DNA of 64,000 nt from JBIKWM01 sp044356305 (GTDB lineage Bacteria; Bacteroidota; Bacteroidia; UBA10329): the NCBI GenBank assembly GCA_044356305.1, contig JBIKWM010000010.1:1-64000 (forward strand), read 5' to 3'. Below are positions 26,929 to 35,879 of this stretch, one piece after another (the stretch's first letter is position 1; every line of letters starts with the position of its first letter). The notes under the pieces are model-generated. The model was not told where the DNA came from. It saw only the letters and a list, made by a program, of their open reading frames with translations, and searched no databases. The translations under genes were made by a program, and so were the position numbers.

Positions 26929-27951
26929 ATGATGTGGTTCTGTAAGCTTGCGTTATGTGCCCTTGTGCTGTGCTCTGCATGGGATGCTTCGGCACAGGAC
27001 ACCTTGCTGATGACCAATGGCAGACTCAAGCCTATAAAAGGTGTGGTCATTCATTTCGACCAGATTGAAGTGGCTTGGCAAACTCCAAGTCAGTTCAAAA
27101 GAGAAAGCAAGTTCATAGAAAAAGCCTCGATTGCCCGGAAAAAAAAGATACAAGATCTTGAAGCTGTCATAAGTTTTTACAAGGCTCAAGGCACGGCAAG
27201 TGCAGATCTTCGGGCTAAATTGCACACTAAACGATTGGAAAATGCGAAAAAAGATTCGGTTCTCTCGTCCAAAAGAGCTTATGAGAACATCTCTTATGGC
27301 AAAACAGAACAAGAGCCCGATTCTGTTCGGTTAATAAAATCAATGGAAGCTGAGATAAGTGAGAAGCTGAATAAGCTAAGCCCTGATGAATTCGAAAAAT
27401 GGAAGGCAAAAAAATACTTAAAACTTAAGGAGAAACAGACACTAGGTGAAATCAGGTCGCGCGAACGAATGACAAAAAAAAGGCGGTTTACACATCGCAT
27501 TGCTGCGACTAAGGTTTTCAGCATTAAGCATATAGATGGCAGTGAAACAGTTGTCTACAGCCCAGATACCATGGGCTTTTTGGCCATTGACACCACCCCC
27601 GACCTTGACTACAGCATCCGCGAGATGCGCAACTACATCAAGGGCCAACAGGATGGCCGCAGGCACCGCACCAACATCGATACCGAGGTGGGTTTCGTGT
27701 CGGGCATGCTAAGTGCCGGACTAGGCAATTTCTATGGCCCCATCGGCCCGGCCGTGGGCATGGGCATTCAGGCGCTGATACCTGTCAAGATACAGGAGAA
27801 GGCATGTACCAACCCCGACCTGAAGGACAACGATGCCTACTTTGATGGCTACAATCAGGCGGCCAAGCGCAGAAAGATCCTCAACTATGGGCTTGGGGGT
27901 GTGCTTGGTCTCGGTTTCGGTTTCCTGATGTATTCAGGTCTGTTCCAATGA
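26929..27951 (+). CDS. Secreted coiled-coil protein of mosaic composition
   Basis: A 340-residue protein not recognised as a known family. A signal peptide (KLALCALVLCSAWDASAQ) is followed by a small domain (DTLLMTNGRLKPIKGVVIHF), a Lys/Glu-rich helical region at about 60-185 likely to be coiled coil, and a C-terminal part with two glycine-rich hydrophobic segments (GMLSAGLGNFYGPIGPAVG; LGGVLGLGFGFLMYSGLF). The first ~630 bases are AT-richer than the rest: hand-counted G+C is 24 of 60 at 27241-27300 and 36 of 60 at 27661-27720. The stop overlaps the next start (ATGA), so it is coupled to the UbiA-like gene. Confidence 0.75.
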   Translation: MMWFCKLALCALVLCSAWDASAQDTLLMTNGRLKPIKGVVIHFDQIEVAWQTPSQFKRESKFIEKASIARKKKIQDLEAVISFYKAQGTASADLRAKLHTKRLENAKKDSVLSSKRAYENISYGKTEQEPDSVRLIKSMEAEISEKLNKLSPDEFEKWKAKKYLKLKEKQTLGEIRSRERMTKKRRFTHRIAATKVFSIKHIDGSETVVYSPDTMGFLAIDTTPDLDYSIREMRNYIKGQQDGRRHRTNIDTEVGFVSGMLSAGLGNFYGPIGPAVGMGIQALIPVKIQEKACTNPDLKDNDAYFDGYNQAAKRRKILNYGLGGVLGLGFGFLMYSGLFQ

Positions 27952-28766
27952 GTGCGGCCATCGGGCCGGTGCTTTATTCCAACCTGTTCATCAGCATCTG
28001 TGCGGCTGCCCTTGCCTTTGCTTTCGGGGCCGAAATGGCCTATTGTGCCTTTCTGTTCTGCGGCACCTTCTGCGCCTACGGCCTCAACATGCTCAGCGGC
28101 ATGGATGGCCTGCGCAGCAGCGGCACACAGTCCATACGACATCTGTGGTGGCTGGCCAACGGTGGCACCATGCGTGTGCTATGCATCCTTGCGGCAACAG
28201 GTGCAGTGGGTGCCATGCCATTTCTCGGGCCGCACACGCTGCTGCTTCTGTCGGTGCCCGGCACCATCACGCTGGTGTATGTGCTGCCGCTTTTCTACTG
28301 GCGCAGACGGTGGGTGAAACTCCGCGAAGTGGGCGTTGGCAAGGCTTTTTTGATTGCGGCCGTATGGTCGGCCCTCTGCGCTTTCATCCCGCTTATCCTT
28401 TCCGATGTTCCTTTGGGTCAGGCCCTGGCCCCTAGCCTATCCATCGCACTTTTCATCTTGGCCATCACCATTCCGTTTGATGTAAGGGACCTGACCAACG
28501 ATGTACGCCAGCAGATCAGCACCCTGCCCCTGTTGCTGGGCGAGCGCAATGCGCTTCACCTTGCCACGGGCATTCTGACGGCTTCGTGCATACTCATGTT
28601 CATCTGGGCCGATGGAGGAATGGCGCAAAGACTGTCGGTCCTTGCGATGTATGCCGCTACAGCCGCACTGATTCAACTCACCGATAGGAACCGAGGCGAA
28701 GTCTGGTACAGCCTGTTGCTCGATGGCACCATTCTGCTCCTGGCATCGGCTCTTTCATTCGCATGA
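27948..28766 (+). CDS. UbiA-like prenyltransferase family membrane protein
   Basis: A 272-residue integral membrane protein with about eight hydrophobic segments. The cytoplasmic loop PFDVRDLTNDVRQQISTLP resembles the second Asp-rich motif of UbiA-type prenyltransferases. The first motif (NDxxDxxxD) is not present; the equivalent place reads YGLNMLSGMDG. Activity as a prenyltransferase is therefore doubtful; Bacteroidota encode many such divergent homologues. It overlaps the upstream gene by four bases and is presumably co-translated with it. Confidence 0.7.
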   Translation: MSAAIGPVLYSNLFISICAAALAFAFGAEMAYCAFLFCGTFCAYGLNMLSGMDGLRSSGTQSIRHLWWLANGGTMRVLCILAATGAVGAMPFLGPHTLLLLSVPGTITLVYVLPLFYWRRRWVKLREVGVGKAFLIAAVWSALCAFIPLILSDVPLGQALAPSLSIALFILAITIPFDVRDLTNDVRQQISTLPLLLGERNALHLATGILTASCILMFIWADGGMAQRLSVLAMYAATAALIQLTDRNRGEVWYSLLLDGTILLLASALSFA

Positions 28767-28800
28767 AAAAAGCCCCCTGTACCATGCGGCACAGAGGGCT
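28765..28800 (-). terminator. Rho-independent terminator of the 29-kb lipoprotein gene
   Basis: Read on the minus strand, AGCCCTCTGT / ACAGGGGGCT form a stem (one mismatch) around CCGCATGGT-type loop bases and run into TTTTTT. It lies 24 bases after the lipoprotein stop and touches the end of the convergent UbiA-like gene. Confidence 0.8.
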
Positions 28801-28823
28801 CTCAAATTGAATCGGGGTGATTC

Positions 28824-29786
28824 TCAGTAGCTGAAAATCGCGCTGTTCGTGTTGCCGTCCACGTCCCATGCCACTTTGAAACCGTAGGCGCATGTGCCGG
28901 TGCTCAGGCTGCCATCGGTGTTGACTCCGAGCGTCAGGATGTACGAGTCGCCATTCACCTCGTGAACAAGTTCACCGCTGTTGAACCTCCAAAGGCCGCA
29001 GTAGGTGTTGCTCTTGATGTTTGAGTTGTAGTAGGTCACAAAATCCTGTCCGAAGCGGTTCGTGCCCCAACTGTCGGTGGTGCCCGACCCGCCTATGGTG
29101 GTATCGCCCGAGGCCTCGAAAGAGATATGGGCATACGGTATCCCGGTCACGGTGCCCTGTGGATGGTAGGACCATGTGGTCACCCTTGCACTGTTCCAAA
29201 CAGCGCTCTCGTTATTGTCGAAGGTGACATCCATATTGAGGGCGCGCTCGCGGTAAGAGAAGCTCGTGTTGCCCAGCAGAAACTGGATCCAGTCGTGGCC
29301 CTCGATGTTCTCCAGGGTCTTAATCCCATTGAACATGATGCTGGCATTGTCGCTCAGGCGTGTGAGTTTGAAATCGGTGAAGGTCTCTTTGATCACAGCC
29401 CCGGCCTGAGCCCATGAAGTGCCGCTGATCAGCTCCACACGGATGCTGCCCGAACGGGTGAGCGATGGGGTAAAGCAAGGGGTGGTACCGTCAAAGTTGA
29501 ATGTCACCACATTGTTGGCCAGTTCAGAAGAGTCGATGGTGACCCCGCACAACGGGCTGCTGAACACGGCAAAGGCCTCAGAAGAACCGGCAGTCTTGCC
29601 GAATCCGGGCATGTCGCTCAGGGCATTGTTGATGTCAGAATCGGTCTGGTCCAACTCGCTCTTGTAGCGGTTGCTGTCCTCGTTGAACTGCTGGATATTC
29701 TCATCGAGCAGGCTCTTCAGTTTGCAGGATTCAGCGCCTATGGCCACTACGGCCAGGGTTGCTGCAGCAAGGGTTATCCGTTTCAT
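28824..29786 (-). CDS. Putative lipoprotein, paralogue of 1904-2725
   Basis: A 320-residue secreted protein. The leader MKRITLAAATLAVVAIGAESC ends in a weak lipobox (AESC), so lipid attachment is likely but not certain. After a helical Asn/Asp-rich stretch the body is beta-rich and contains CGVTIDSSE, FNFDGTTPC, RSGSIRVEL, a mid-domain FTDFKLTRLSD and a C-terminal TGTCAYGFKVAWDVDG. The order of cysteines and motifs parallels the lipoprotein at 1.9 kb. A TACTTTTG box lies 36 bases upstream and a good terminator follows, so it is transcribed alone. Confidence 0.8.
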   Translation of the reverse strand: MKRITLAAATLAVVAIGAESCKLKSLLDENIQQFNEDSNRYKSELDQTDSDINNALSDMPGFGKTAGSSEAFAVFSSPLCGVTIDSSELANNVVTFNFDGTTPCFTPSLTRSGSIRVELISGTSWAQAGAVIKETFTDFKLTRLSDNASIMFNGIKTLENIEGHDWIQFLLGNTSFSYRERALNMDVTFDNNESAVWNSARVTTWSYHPQGTVTGIPYAHISFEASGDTTIGGSGTTDSWGTNRFGQDFVTYYNSNIKSNTYCGLWRFNSGELVHEVNGDSYILTLGVNTDGSLSTGTCAYGFKVAWDVDGNTNSAIFSY

Positions 29787-29822
29787 GATGTATGGAGATT
29801 GTTGGTTTCAGGGGTGCGAACG

Positions 29823-29830
29823 CAAAAGTA
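29823..29830 (-). promoter_or_regulatory. -7 box (TACTTTTG) of the 29-kb lipoprotein gene
   Basis: Perfect TAnnTTTG on the minus strand, 36 bases upstream of the ATG at 29786. Confidence 0.5.
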
Positions 29831-29916
29831 AGCAGATCATTGTGTGGATAATACGGGTTCAGTCAGTCGCAATGACCGCCATTTTCGAACCGACCGGTCC
29901 GACCTGAAATGATCCT

Positions 29917-30726
29917 TCAGGAACCGGTCACCGCCCGCATGAGCAGGCGCATGATGGCATCGTCCGTATCGTTGAGGTAGCGCACACCGGTGCTGCGCCC
30001 TTGGGTGTCGATGCGCAACCAGGCCACATCAGGTTCGGGATGCGACAGATTCAGTGCAAAATGCAAATCGGTGTACTGCTCCATCAATACGAAACGGGCG
30101 TTGGGGTGCCTCTGTCTGATGGCCGCCACAACGGGCTTCCAATGCCCGTATGTCTGCACCTTGGGCGGGGCGAATGATTCTGTGAACCACCGGCTGATGC
30201 GTGTGCGTTTGGCGTGCTCATTCAGCACAATGCCCACAAAGGTGATGTGGTCAGGACGGGCCAACCGGTCGCGCCAGCGCTGCACACAGCGTTGGTAGTA
30301 GGCATAGTCGGCATCGGAGCGGGCGGGGTTGCGATGGCCGTACATCTGACCATGGTACACACGGCTGCCCGAGTCGGTGACGAGCGGGACCATCTGCCCA
30401 CGGTCGAGCAGGGTGAGGAAGTCATCGGCCAACACGTGCTGCAGGATGGCGGGCGATGTGACCAGCCAATCAAACGGATACGAGGCCCGTTTCAGCCCCA
30501 GGTCCTTGATGTACCATGATATGCTGCAGTTCTGCCCGAGGCTGAGCAGCTCGGTGGGTGTGCCACCTGCCCAATGGCGGAGCTGTGCGGCCACATCTTC
30601 GGCCTGTGCCATGGCCGCATCTGCCTCAATTCTAGTATAGCCCCTTCCCTGCCCTACCAGCCGCAGGAAATGGTGCGCAATCTTTTCAATGAGCGAGGTC
30701 AAGGCCGGTTCACTTCTTCCCGCCAA
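29917..30726 (-). CDS. DUF1796 family putative papain-like cysteine peptidase
   Basis: About 269 residues from the earliest possible start. The segment SLGQNCSISWYIKDLGLKR followed by ASYPFDWL is the DUF1796 signature; Cys67 would be the nucleophile of the proposed papain-like fold, with a His partner probably in the YGHWKP region. Substrate unknown; related proteins occur near glycan or surface genes. Start uncertain: TTG at 30726 overlaps the AsmA-like gene by 17 bases, TTG at 30702 lies just after its stop, and the first ATG is at 30612. Operonic with the AsmA-like gene. Confidence 0.75.
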   Translation of the reverse strand: MAGRSEPALTSLIEKIAHHFLRLVGQGRGYTRIEADAAMAQAEDVAAQLRHWAGGTPTELLSLGQNCSISWYIKDLGLKRASYPFDWLVTSPAILQHVLADDFLTLLDRGQMVPLVTDSGSRVYHGQMYGHRNPARSDADYAYYQRCVQRWRDRLARPDHITFVGIVLNEHAKRTRISRWFTESFAPPKVQTYGHWKPVVAAIRQRHPNARFVLMEQYTDLHFALNLSHPEPDVAWLRIDTQGRSTGVRYLNDTDDAIMRLLMRAVTGS

Positions 30727-33427
30727 AAATGCCCTTCAACTTGTTCTCGGCCTCTTTCTTGGCCTTCTGTTCGGCCTCCTTTTTCAGGCGTTCGGCCTCA
30801 GCACGGGCCTTTGCCTCCGCTTCCTTTTTCAGTCTATCTGCCTCGGCACGGGCCTTGGCCTCGGCCTCCTTTTTAAGGCGTTCGGCCTCCTGTGTGGCCT
30901 GATTCTTCAGTTTCTCGGCCTCCTCTCTCGCCTTATTCTCCAGCTCAGCCGCCTGGCGCTTCAGTTCCTCCTCGGCCTGTTTCTTCAGGTCATCGGCCAC
31001 ATTGCCGCTGCCCCCTTTCAGGCTCGGGGTGATGATGGGCTTGTCCATGGTGCCCTTGATGAGCAGGTCAATGTCGATGTTCTCGCCCAGTTTGACAGGC
31101 ACACCCAGTTTCGATGCCTGTGCGGCCAGTCCATCGGCCATCTGATTGGCCGCTGCGCCCATGATGCTGCGCGGTACGCGGGTGGCCATCACATAATCGA
31201 GGCTACGGTCAATGCCGCTGCTGCCGAATATGTTGGCCGCCACGGGGCCCAGTTTCACATCAAACGGTTCGATGTGCACACGGCCCTTCATCACCTTGAA
31301 GCTCAGGTTCACATCGTTCAGCGCAGGGTCTTTCAGCTCTTTTATCTTGATGGCATCGGCCACCATGTTCATGGTCTTGCTCCCTTTCAGGCGCAACACC
31401 TTCGAGCTGATGCCCCCGCTACCGTTGATGCTCTCATACACGGGCTCCATCTTGCTGTCGAGCATGCCTTTCATATTGAACCGGGTAGAGAAGTTGCCCT
31501 CGATGTTCTCGGCTATCGGTGCCAGCCGCTTCACGGTGTTGAAGGTCTTGAAGGCCACCGGGGCGCTGATGTCGGTCATGGTCAGCTGCACATCAAAGGG
31601 GTCGTGGCCATCGGGCTCGGTGGCGAATGAACCGCTGAGGGCTATCAGACCTCCCACCATGCGCATGGTGAACGACTCGATGGCGGCCCGACCGTTGCGC
31701 AGCGTTATCAGCGCCTTCACGTCCTCCATCAGCTTATCCTCGTACTTCAGTCTGTTGATGCGTGCATCGAGGGCCAGGTCGAGGTTGCGCGGAATCTCTA
31801 CCACCGCAGGTCCCTCGGCCGGTGGGGCCGGCTGTGCCTCGGGTGTGGCCGGTGCATTGCTCAGGCCGAGCAGCTCGTTGGCATCCACCAACGGACTGGT
31901 CACCGTCAATCTGCCCTTGAGGGGTTCATCCATCACCACATAACCGATGTAATTGTCAATGCGTCCACTGGCCTTGAAGGCCGTTGCCCCGGCCTGAGCA
32001 TCAAACTCCACCATCTCGACATGCGATGGGGTGAAACGGAACACCGCACTCTTCAGATCGATGTCCTTTTTCAGTTCGGGCGTGGTGTAGCGTATGCCCG
32101 AAAGGACAAACTCGCCCTTGGCATCCACATCGTTGTAGCGCTGTGCATCGATGGTGCTCTTGCGGGCATTGAGGGTCACATCGGCCGTCACGGTGCCCGC
32201 CAGGCGCTCGTTCTCCTTAAAGGGGATCACATCGTTCAGGCCGCTCAGGTCTATCTTCCCTTTCACCCCGAGCTTCACGTTAGGGTCGCTCTCGGGGGTG
32301 GTCACCAGCGCGGTCATATCCACCGGATTGCCCCCAATGCTCACATGGAACTTCTGCAGGTCTATCACGGTGCCATCGGCACTGCCGCCCGGATTGCTCA
32401 GATTAAGGCGAATGGCTATCTGCTCGGCACTGCGCGGCAGCGAAGGGTACTTGAACGAGGCATCGTCCACGGCAAGGTTCACCTTGAATGCCGGGAGAGT
32501 GTCGCCTTGGCTCACGCCTTTCACCGTGCCGTTCAGGGCCAGCTTGCCGGTTGTCTTCACATCCTCAAAATCGTGCATGTACACGGCCGGCACCAGCGAC
32601 AGCAGCTCTTTGAAATCGGTCTGCAGGGCCGCAAAGCTCAGGTCGAGGTCGGTGGCCTTGTCGCGTAGCCCGATGGTGCCGTCCCATTTCAGGTTCAGGC
32701 CGTTTATCCGCATACGGTTATCCTCCAGCCGGTAGATGCTGTTCTTGAGGTCGGCATCAATGGTGGCATCATAGGCCAGTTCGCGCACGTTGGCTATGCG
32801 CATCAGGCCGCTGGAATAAACCGGTTCGGCCATGGCCAACATCAGTTCAATGCGGGTGTGCTCGCTGCCCAGGTCGCCCTTCAGGTCCAGGTCGAGGTCG
32901 CTTATGCTCAGGCCCATCAGTTCCTTGCGGTCCTCGTAGCCAATCACAGCATCGGTGATGCGGAACAGGTCGAGCTCGAGGTTGAAAGGCCCCGACTGCT
33001 TCTCGGGTCCGGAGGTCTTCACCTCATCGGGGGTGGGCGGCACTATGTCGTAATTGGCCCTGCCATCTTCGAGCACCTTCACCTTCACACGCGGCCTCAC
33101 CAGCTCAATGGCGTTGACCTTGGGCGTGGCCCCGAATGCGCTCATGATGTCGACATCGAGCACCAGCCGCTCCAAAGAGACGAGTGTGTCCTTGGCAAAC
33201 GGGCCCTTGCCCACAACGCGCAGGTCGGCTATGCCCACATACAGGTCAGGAAAACTGCGGATGAGCGACAGGCTCACATCATTGAAATCGACTGTGGCAT
33301 CGAGGTTCTTGTTGGCCTCGTCCTTCACCATCTGCATGATGGGGCCGTGCAGCACAATGGGGATGATGATGGCTGCGGCTGCGAACAGCACAAGGAGCAC
33401 ACCGAGGACGATGAGGAGTTTTTTCAT
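30710..33427 (-). CDS. AsmA-like (AsmA/TamB-type) envelope protein
   Basis: A 905-residue protein with one N-terminal membrane helix (LLIVLGVLLVLFAAAAIIIP) and a long periplasmic body made of AsmA-type beta strands (VDFNDVSLSLIRSFPDLYVGIADLRV is diagnostic). AsmA-like proteins are thought to move phospholipids between membranes. The last ~110 residues are a highly charged helix with repeated RLKKEAEAKARAEA units (14 residues, 42 bp), ending in GIFGGKK. The ATG at 33427 is chosen because the hydrophobic leader starts there. It is followed by the DUF1796 gene. Confidence 0.88.
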   Translation of the reverse strand: MKKLLIVLGVLLVLFAAAAIIIPIVLHGPIMQMVKDEANKNLDATVDFNDVSLSLIRSFPDLYVGIADLRVVGKGPFAKDTLVSLERLVLDVDIMSAFGATPKVNAIELVRPRVKVKVLEDGRANYDIVPPTPDEVKTSGPEKQSGPFNLELDLFRITDAVIGYEDRKELMGLSISDLDLDLKGDLGSEHTRIELMLAMAEPVYSSGLMRIANVRELAYDATIDADLKNSIYRLEDNRMRINGLNLKWDGTIGLRDKATDLDLSFAALQTDFKELLSLVPAVYMHDFEDVKTTGKLALNGTVKGVSQGDTLPAFKVNLAVDDASFKYPSLPRSAEQIAIRLNLSNPGGSADGTVIDLQKFHVSIGGNPVDMTALVTTPESDPNVKLGVKGKIDLSGLNDVIPFKENERLAGTVTADVTLNARKSTIDAQRYNDVDAKGEFVLSGIRYTTPELKKDIDLKSAVFRFTPSHVEMVEFDAQAGATAFKASGRIDNYIGYVVMDEPLKGRLTVTSPLVDANELLGLSNAPATPEAQPAPPAEGPAVVEIPRNLDLALDARINRLKYEDKLMEDVKALITLRNGRAAIESFTMRMVGGLIALSGSFATEPDGHDPFDVQLTMTDISAPVAFKTFNTVKRLAPIAENIEGNFSTRFNMKGMLDSKMEPVYESINGSGGISSKVLRLKGSKTMNMVADAIKIKELKDPALNDVNLSFKVMKGRVHIEPFDVKLGPVAANIFGSSGIDRSLDYVMATRVPRSIMGAAANQMADGLAAQASKLGVPVKLGENIDIDLLIKGTMDKPIITPSLKGGSGNVADDLKKQAEEELKRQAAELENKAREEAEKLKNQATQEAERLKKEAEAKARAEADRLKKEAEAKARAEAERLKKEAEQKAKKEAENKLKGIFGGKK

Positions 33428-33831
33428 GGGTCTGGACCGATGCACAAAAAAACGACAGGCCTGCCGCCCGCTGCAAGGGCCGCAGGGCGTTATGGCAAAA
33501 TGATATCAACGGCCGGAGAAGGGCTGTATGGAATAATGAAAATCGGGCTGAGAATGATGAAGGCGTGGGATCATAGATGAATAGTGCCCCAGCGGGGGAA
33601 TTGCCGCTTCGGGAATGGCAGGAGAGCTATTCGCAGATGGAGGCTTTTAGTCGATTGTCCACGGTCTGGACCTACAACATTATTTCGCTCCGCTCAACCT
33701 GTTGACCTTTAGGAACAGATGGCTTCAGGGAGACCCTCCCCATGACGGGCAAGTGGACTATCGACTACCAGCTCCTATCCGCACATCCGCTCTCACGCCC
33801 CACCTACTTTTGCCGCCCTCATAATTAGGAT
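33428..33831. other. Intergenic region between divergent genes
   Basis: About 400 bases without a credible reading frame. It must hold the promoter of the AsmA-like gene on one side and the aldehyde dehydrogenase promoter (box at 33805) on the other. No clear repeat or hairpin with a T-run was seen. Confidence 0.5.
33805..33812 (+). promoter_or_regulatory. -7 box (TACTTTTG) of the aldehyde dehydrogenase gene
   Basis: Perfect TAnnTTTG, 19 bases before the ATG at 33832. Confidence 0.55.
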
Positions 33832-35205
33832 ATGGCCATGCAACTGATAGACCCCGCCACCGAAGAGGTGATAAAGGAAGTGACCGAGGATAGCCCCTCT
33901 GCCATCGGCACGCGCTATGCCGAGGCCCGCAGTGCCCAGCGCGCATGGGCCGCGCGGCCACTCGAGGAGCGGATAGCCACCATTGCCCGCTTCAACGAGC
34001 TGATGCTCGAAGAGAGCGATGACCTGTGCCACGACCTTACAAGGGAGGTGGGCAAGCCGCTGTGGCAGAGTGTGAACGAGGTGAAAGGCGCACGGGGCCG
34101 CGTCAAGTTCTTCATAGAGCAGTCGGGACGCTACCTGGCCGATGAATGGATGGTGACCGAAGGGGCCACCCGCGAGAAGATCGTGTACGAGCCGCTGGGC
34201 GTGGTAGCCAACATATCGGCCTGGAACTACCCGTATCTGGTGGGCGTAAATGCCTTTATCCCTGCCCTGATAGGCGGCAATGCGGTGCTGTACAAACCCT
34301 CTGAACTGGCCACCTTGACGGGCCTGAACATCGGCAGGCTGCTGCACGCGGCCGGGGTGCCCAAAGAGGTGTTTCAGGTCATTGTGGGCGGGCGCGAGGC
34401 CGGAGAGGCCCTGCTCGACCTGCCCCTTGACGGCTACTTCTTCACCGGGTCGTACCGCACCGGCCGCCACATTGCCACCCGGGTGGCAGGCAAGATGGTG
34501 GCCGTTGGGCTCGAACTGGGCGGCAAGGACCCGCTGTATGTGACCGATGATGTGAACATCGATGCTGTGGCCGAGGCCGCCCTCGAGGGCGTGGTGTACA
34601 ACACCGGCCAGAGCTGCTGCGCGGTGGAGCGCATCTATGTGCACCAAAAGGTGTACGATGCGTTTGTGGAGGCATTTGTTGACAAGGCGAAGGCCATGGT
34701 GGCGGGCGATGTGCTGCGCAACGAGACACAGCTGGGCCCATTGACCCGAAAGGAACAGGCTGCCGTACTGGAGGCACAGGTGGCCGATGCCACCGCCAAG
34801 GGTGCCCGCCTGCTGCTGGGGGGCAGCCGTCTGCCGCAGAAGGGCTACTGGTTCCCCACCACGGTGCTGGCCGACTGCGACCACCGCATGACCGTGATGA
34901 CCGAAGAGAGTTTCGGGCCCATCATAGGCATTCAGCGGGTGGCCGATGACCAAGAGGCCGTACGTCTGATGCTCGACACCGAATACGGACTCACATCGGC
35001 CGTGTACTGCCGCAGCGAGGAGCGTGCCCAGGGCATCATGGCGCAGATGGACAGCGGCACCGTGTACTGGAACTGCTGCGACCGCCTCAGCCCCTACCTG
35101 CCCTGGAGCGGGCGCAGACATTCGGGCATGGGTTCCACCCTCTCCTATCTGGGCATACGGGCCTTTGTGCGGCCCAAGGCATACCACCTGCGCAACCCTG
35201 CCTGA
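33832..35205 (+). CDS. Aldehyde dehydrogenase family protein
   Basis: A 457-residue NAD(P)-dependent aldehyde dehydrogenase. Key residues are in place: Asn132 in SAWNYPYLVG, the nucleotide-binding FFTGSYRTGRHIA, general base Glu228 in ELGGKDP, and catalytic Cys262 in NTGQSCC. The EESFGP motif is near residue 360. It resembles succinate-semialdehyde/short-chain aldehyde dehydrogenases, but the substrate cannot be fixed from sequence. ATG at 33832, with an alternative ATG two codons later. The next gene has its own box. Confidence 0.95.
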   Translation: MAMQLIDPATEEVIKEVTEDSPSAIGTRYAEARSAQRAWAARPLEERIATIARFNELMLEESDDLCHDLTREVGKPLWQSVNEVKGARGRVKFFIEQSGRYLADEWMVTEGATREKIVYEPLGVVANISAWNYPYLVGVNAFIPALIGGNAVLYKPSELATLTGLNIGRLLHAAGVPKEVFQVIVGGREAGEALLDLPLDGYFFTGSYRTGRHIATRVAGKMVAVGLELGGKDPLYVTDDVNIDAVAEAALEGVVYNTGQSCCAVERIYVHQKVYDAFVEAFVDKAKAMVAGDVLRNETQLGPLTRKEQAAVLEAQVADATAKGARLLLGGSRLPQKGYWFPTTVLADCDHRMTVMTEESFGPIIGIQRVADDQEAVRLMLDTEYGLTSAVYCRSEERAQGIMAQMDSGTVYWNCCDRLSPYLPWSGRRHSGMGSTLSYLGIRAFVRPKAYHLRNPA

Positions 35206-35226
35206 CACATCATACAGGGCCTGAGT

Positions 35227-35234
35227 TAGCTTTG
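35227..35234 (+). promoter_or_regulatory. -7 box (TAGCTTTG) just upstream of 35239
   Basis: Perfect TAnnTTTG ending four bases before the ATG, so any transcript from it should be leaderless. Confidence 0.5.
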
Positions 35235-35238
35235 CCCC

Positions 35239-35877
35239 ATGCGCACGGTCACCATTCTCATACTGAGTCTGCTACCACTTGTCGGTGCCGCCCAGTTGCG
35301 CTTCGGCAACATCACCGAGGTGGGGGCAGGTTGGCTTATCAAGGACCCGGTCCTTAACCGCGAGTATCCGGCCAATGCCGATGACAATTTCGAACTGACG
35401 CGTCAGCGCAAACCCTCCATCGAGGCGTGGAGCGCCTTCGGTCTGTCGTGGTCGCAAAGGGTGTTCCTCGGTCTGGGTGGCAGCTACGGCCACCGCCTTG
35501 CCGAAGACACCATGTCTGCCGCCCATGCCATGCGCGGATACCTGCAGTTCAGGCTCTGTTTTGTCAACAGGCGGCTCTCGCCCTCCCTCGGTGGCAAGGG
35601 CGGATATACCTTCTACCAGAGCGGCAGCGGGGCCGGGCTGATGGACAAAGCCCGTGCGAACTGGGACGGTTTCTTCGTCACACCCGAGCTGGGCGTGGCC
35701 ATCAAGGTGCACGAGCGGCTGGCCCTGTCGCTCAACCTCGGTTACAGGTTTGACCGCCTGTGGAACCGTGTGCCCAATGTGATGCCCGACCTCACAGGCA
35801 ACCCGCAGGGCTTCGAGGACCGTGACGAACTGCTCACCCACACCTTTCTGCTCAGCCTCGGGCTGATGATACGCTGA
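35239..35877 (+). CDS. Hypothetical outer-membrane barrel protein
   Basis: A 212-residue protein with a signal peptide (MRTVTILILSLLPLVGAAQ) and a beta-rich body containing FGLSWSQRVFLGLGGSYGHR, RGYLQFRLCF, KGGYTFYQSG and LALSLNLGYRFDRLW, ending LSLGLMIR. The pattern fits a small porin-like outer-membrane protein. Function unknown. Two bases separate its stop from the next ATG, so it is co-transcribed with the CxxCH lipoprotein. Confidence 0.75.
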   Translation: MRTVTILILSLLPLVGAAQLRFGNITEVGAGWLIKDPVLNREYPANADDNFELTRQRKPSIEAWSAFGLSWSQRVFLGLGGSYGHRLAEDTMSAAHAMRGYLQFRLCFVNRRLSPSLGGKGGYTFYQSGSGAGLMDKARANWDGFFVTPELGVAIKVHERLALSLNLGYRFDRLWNRVPNVMPDLTGNPQGFEDRDELLTHTFLLSLGLMIR

Positions 35878-35879
35878 CC

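Noticed and set aside
33793..35208. 471-residue open frame antisense to the aldehyde dehydrogenase gene
   Set aside because: The plus-strand frame has every catalytic motif of the family; the antisense product is low-complexity His/Gly/Val-rich, typical of GC-rich shadow frames.
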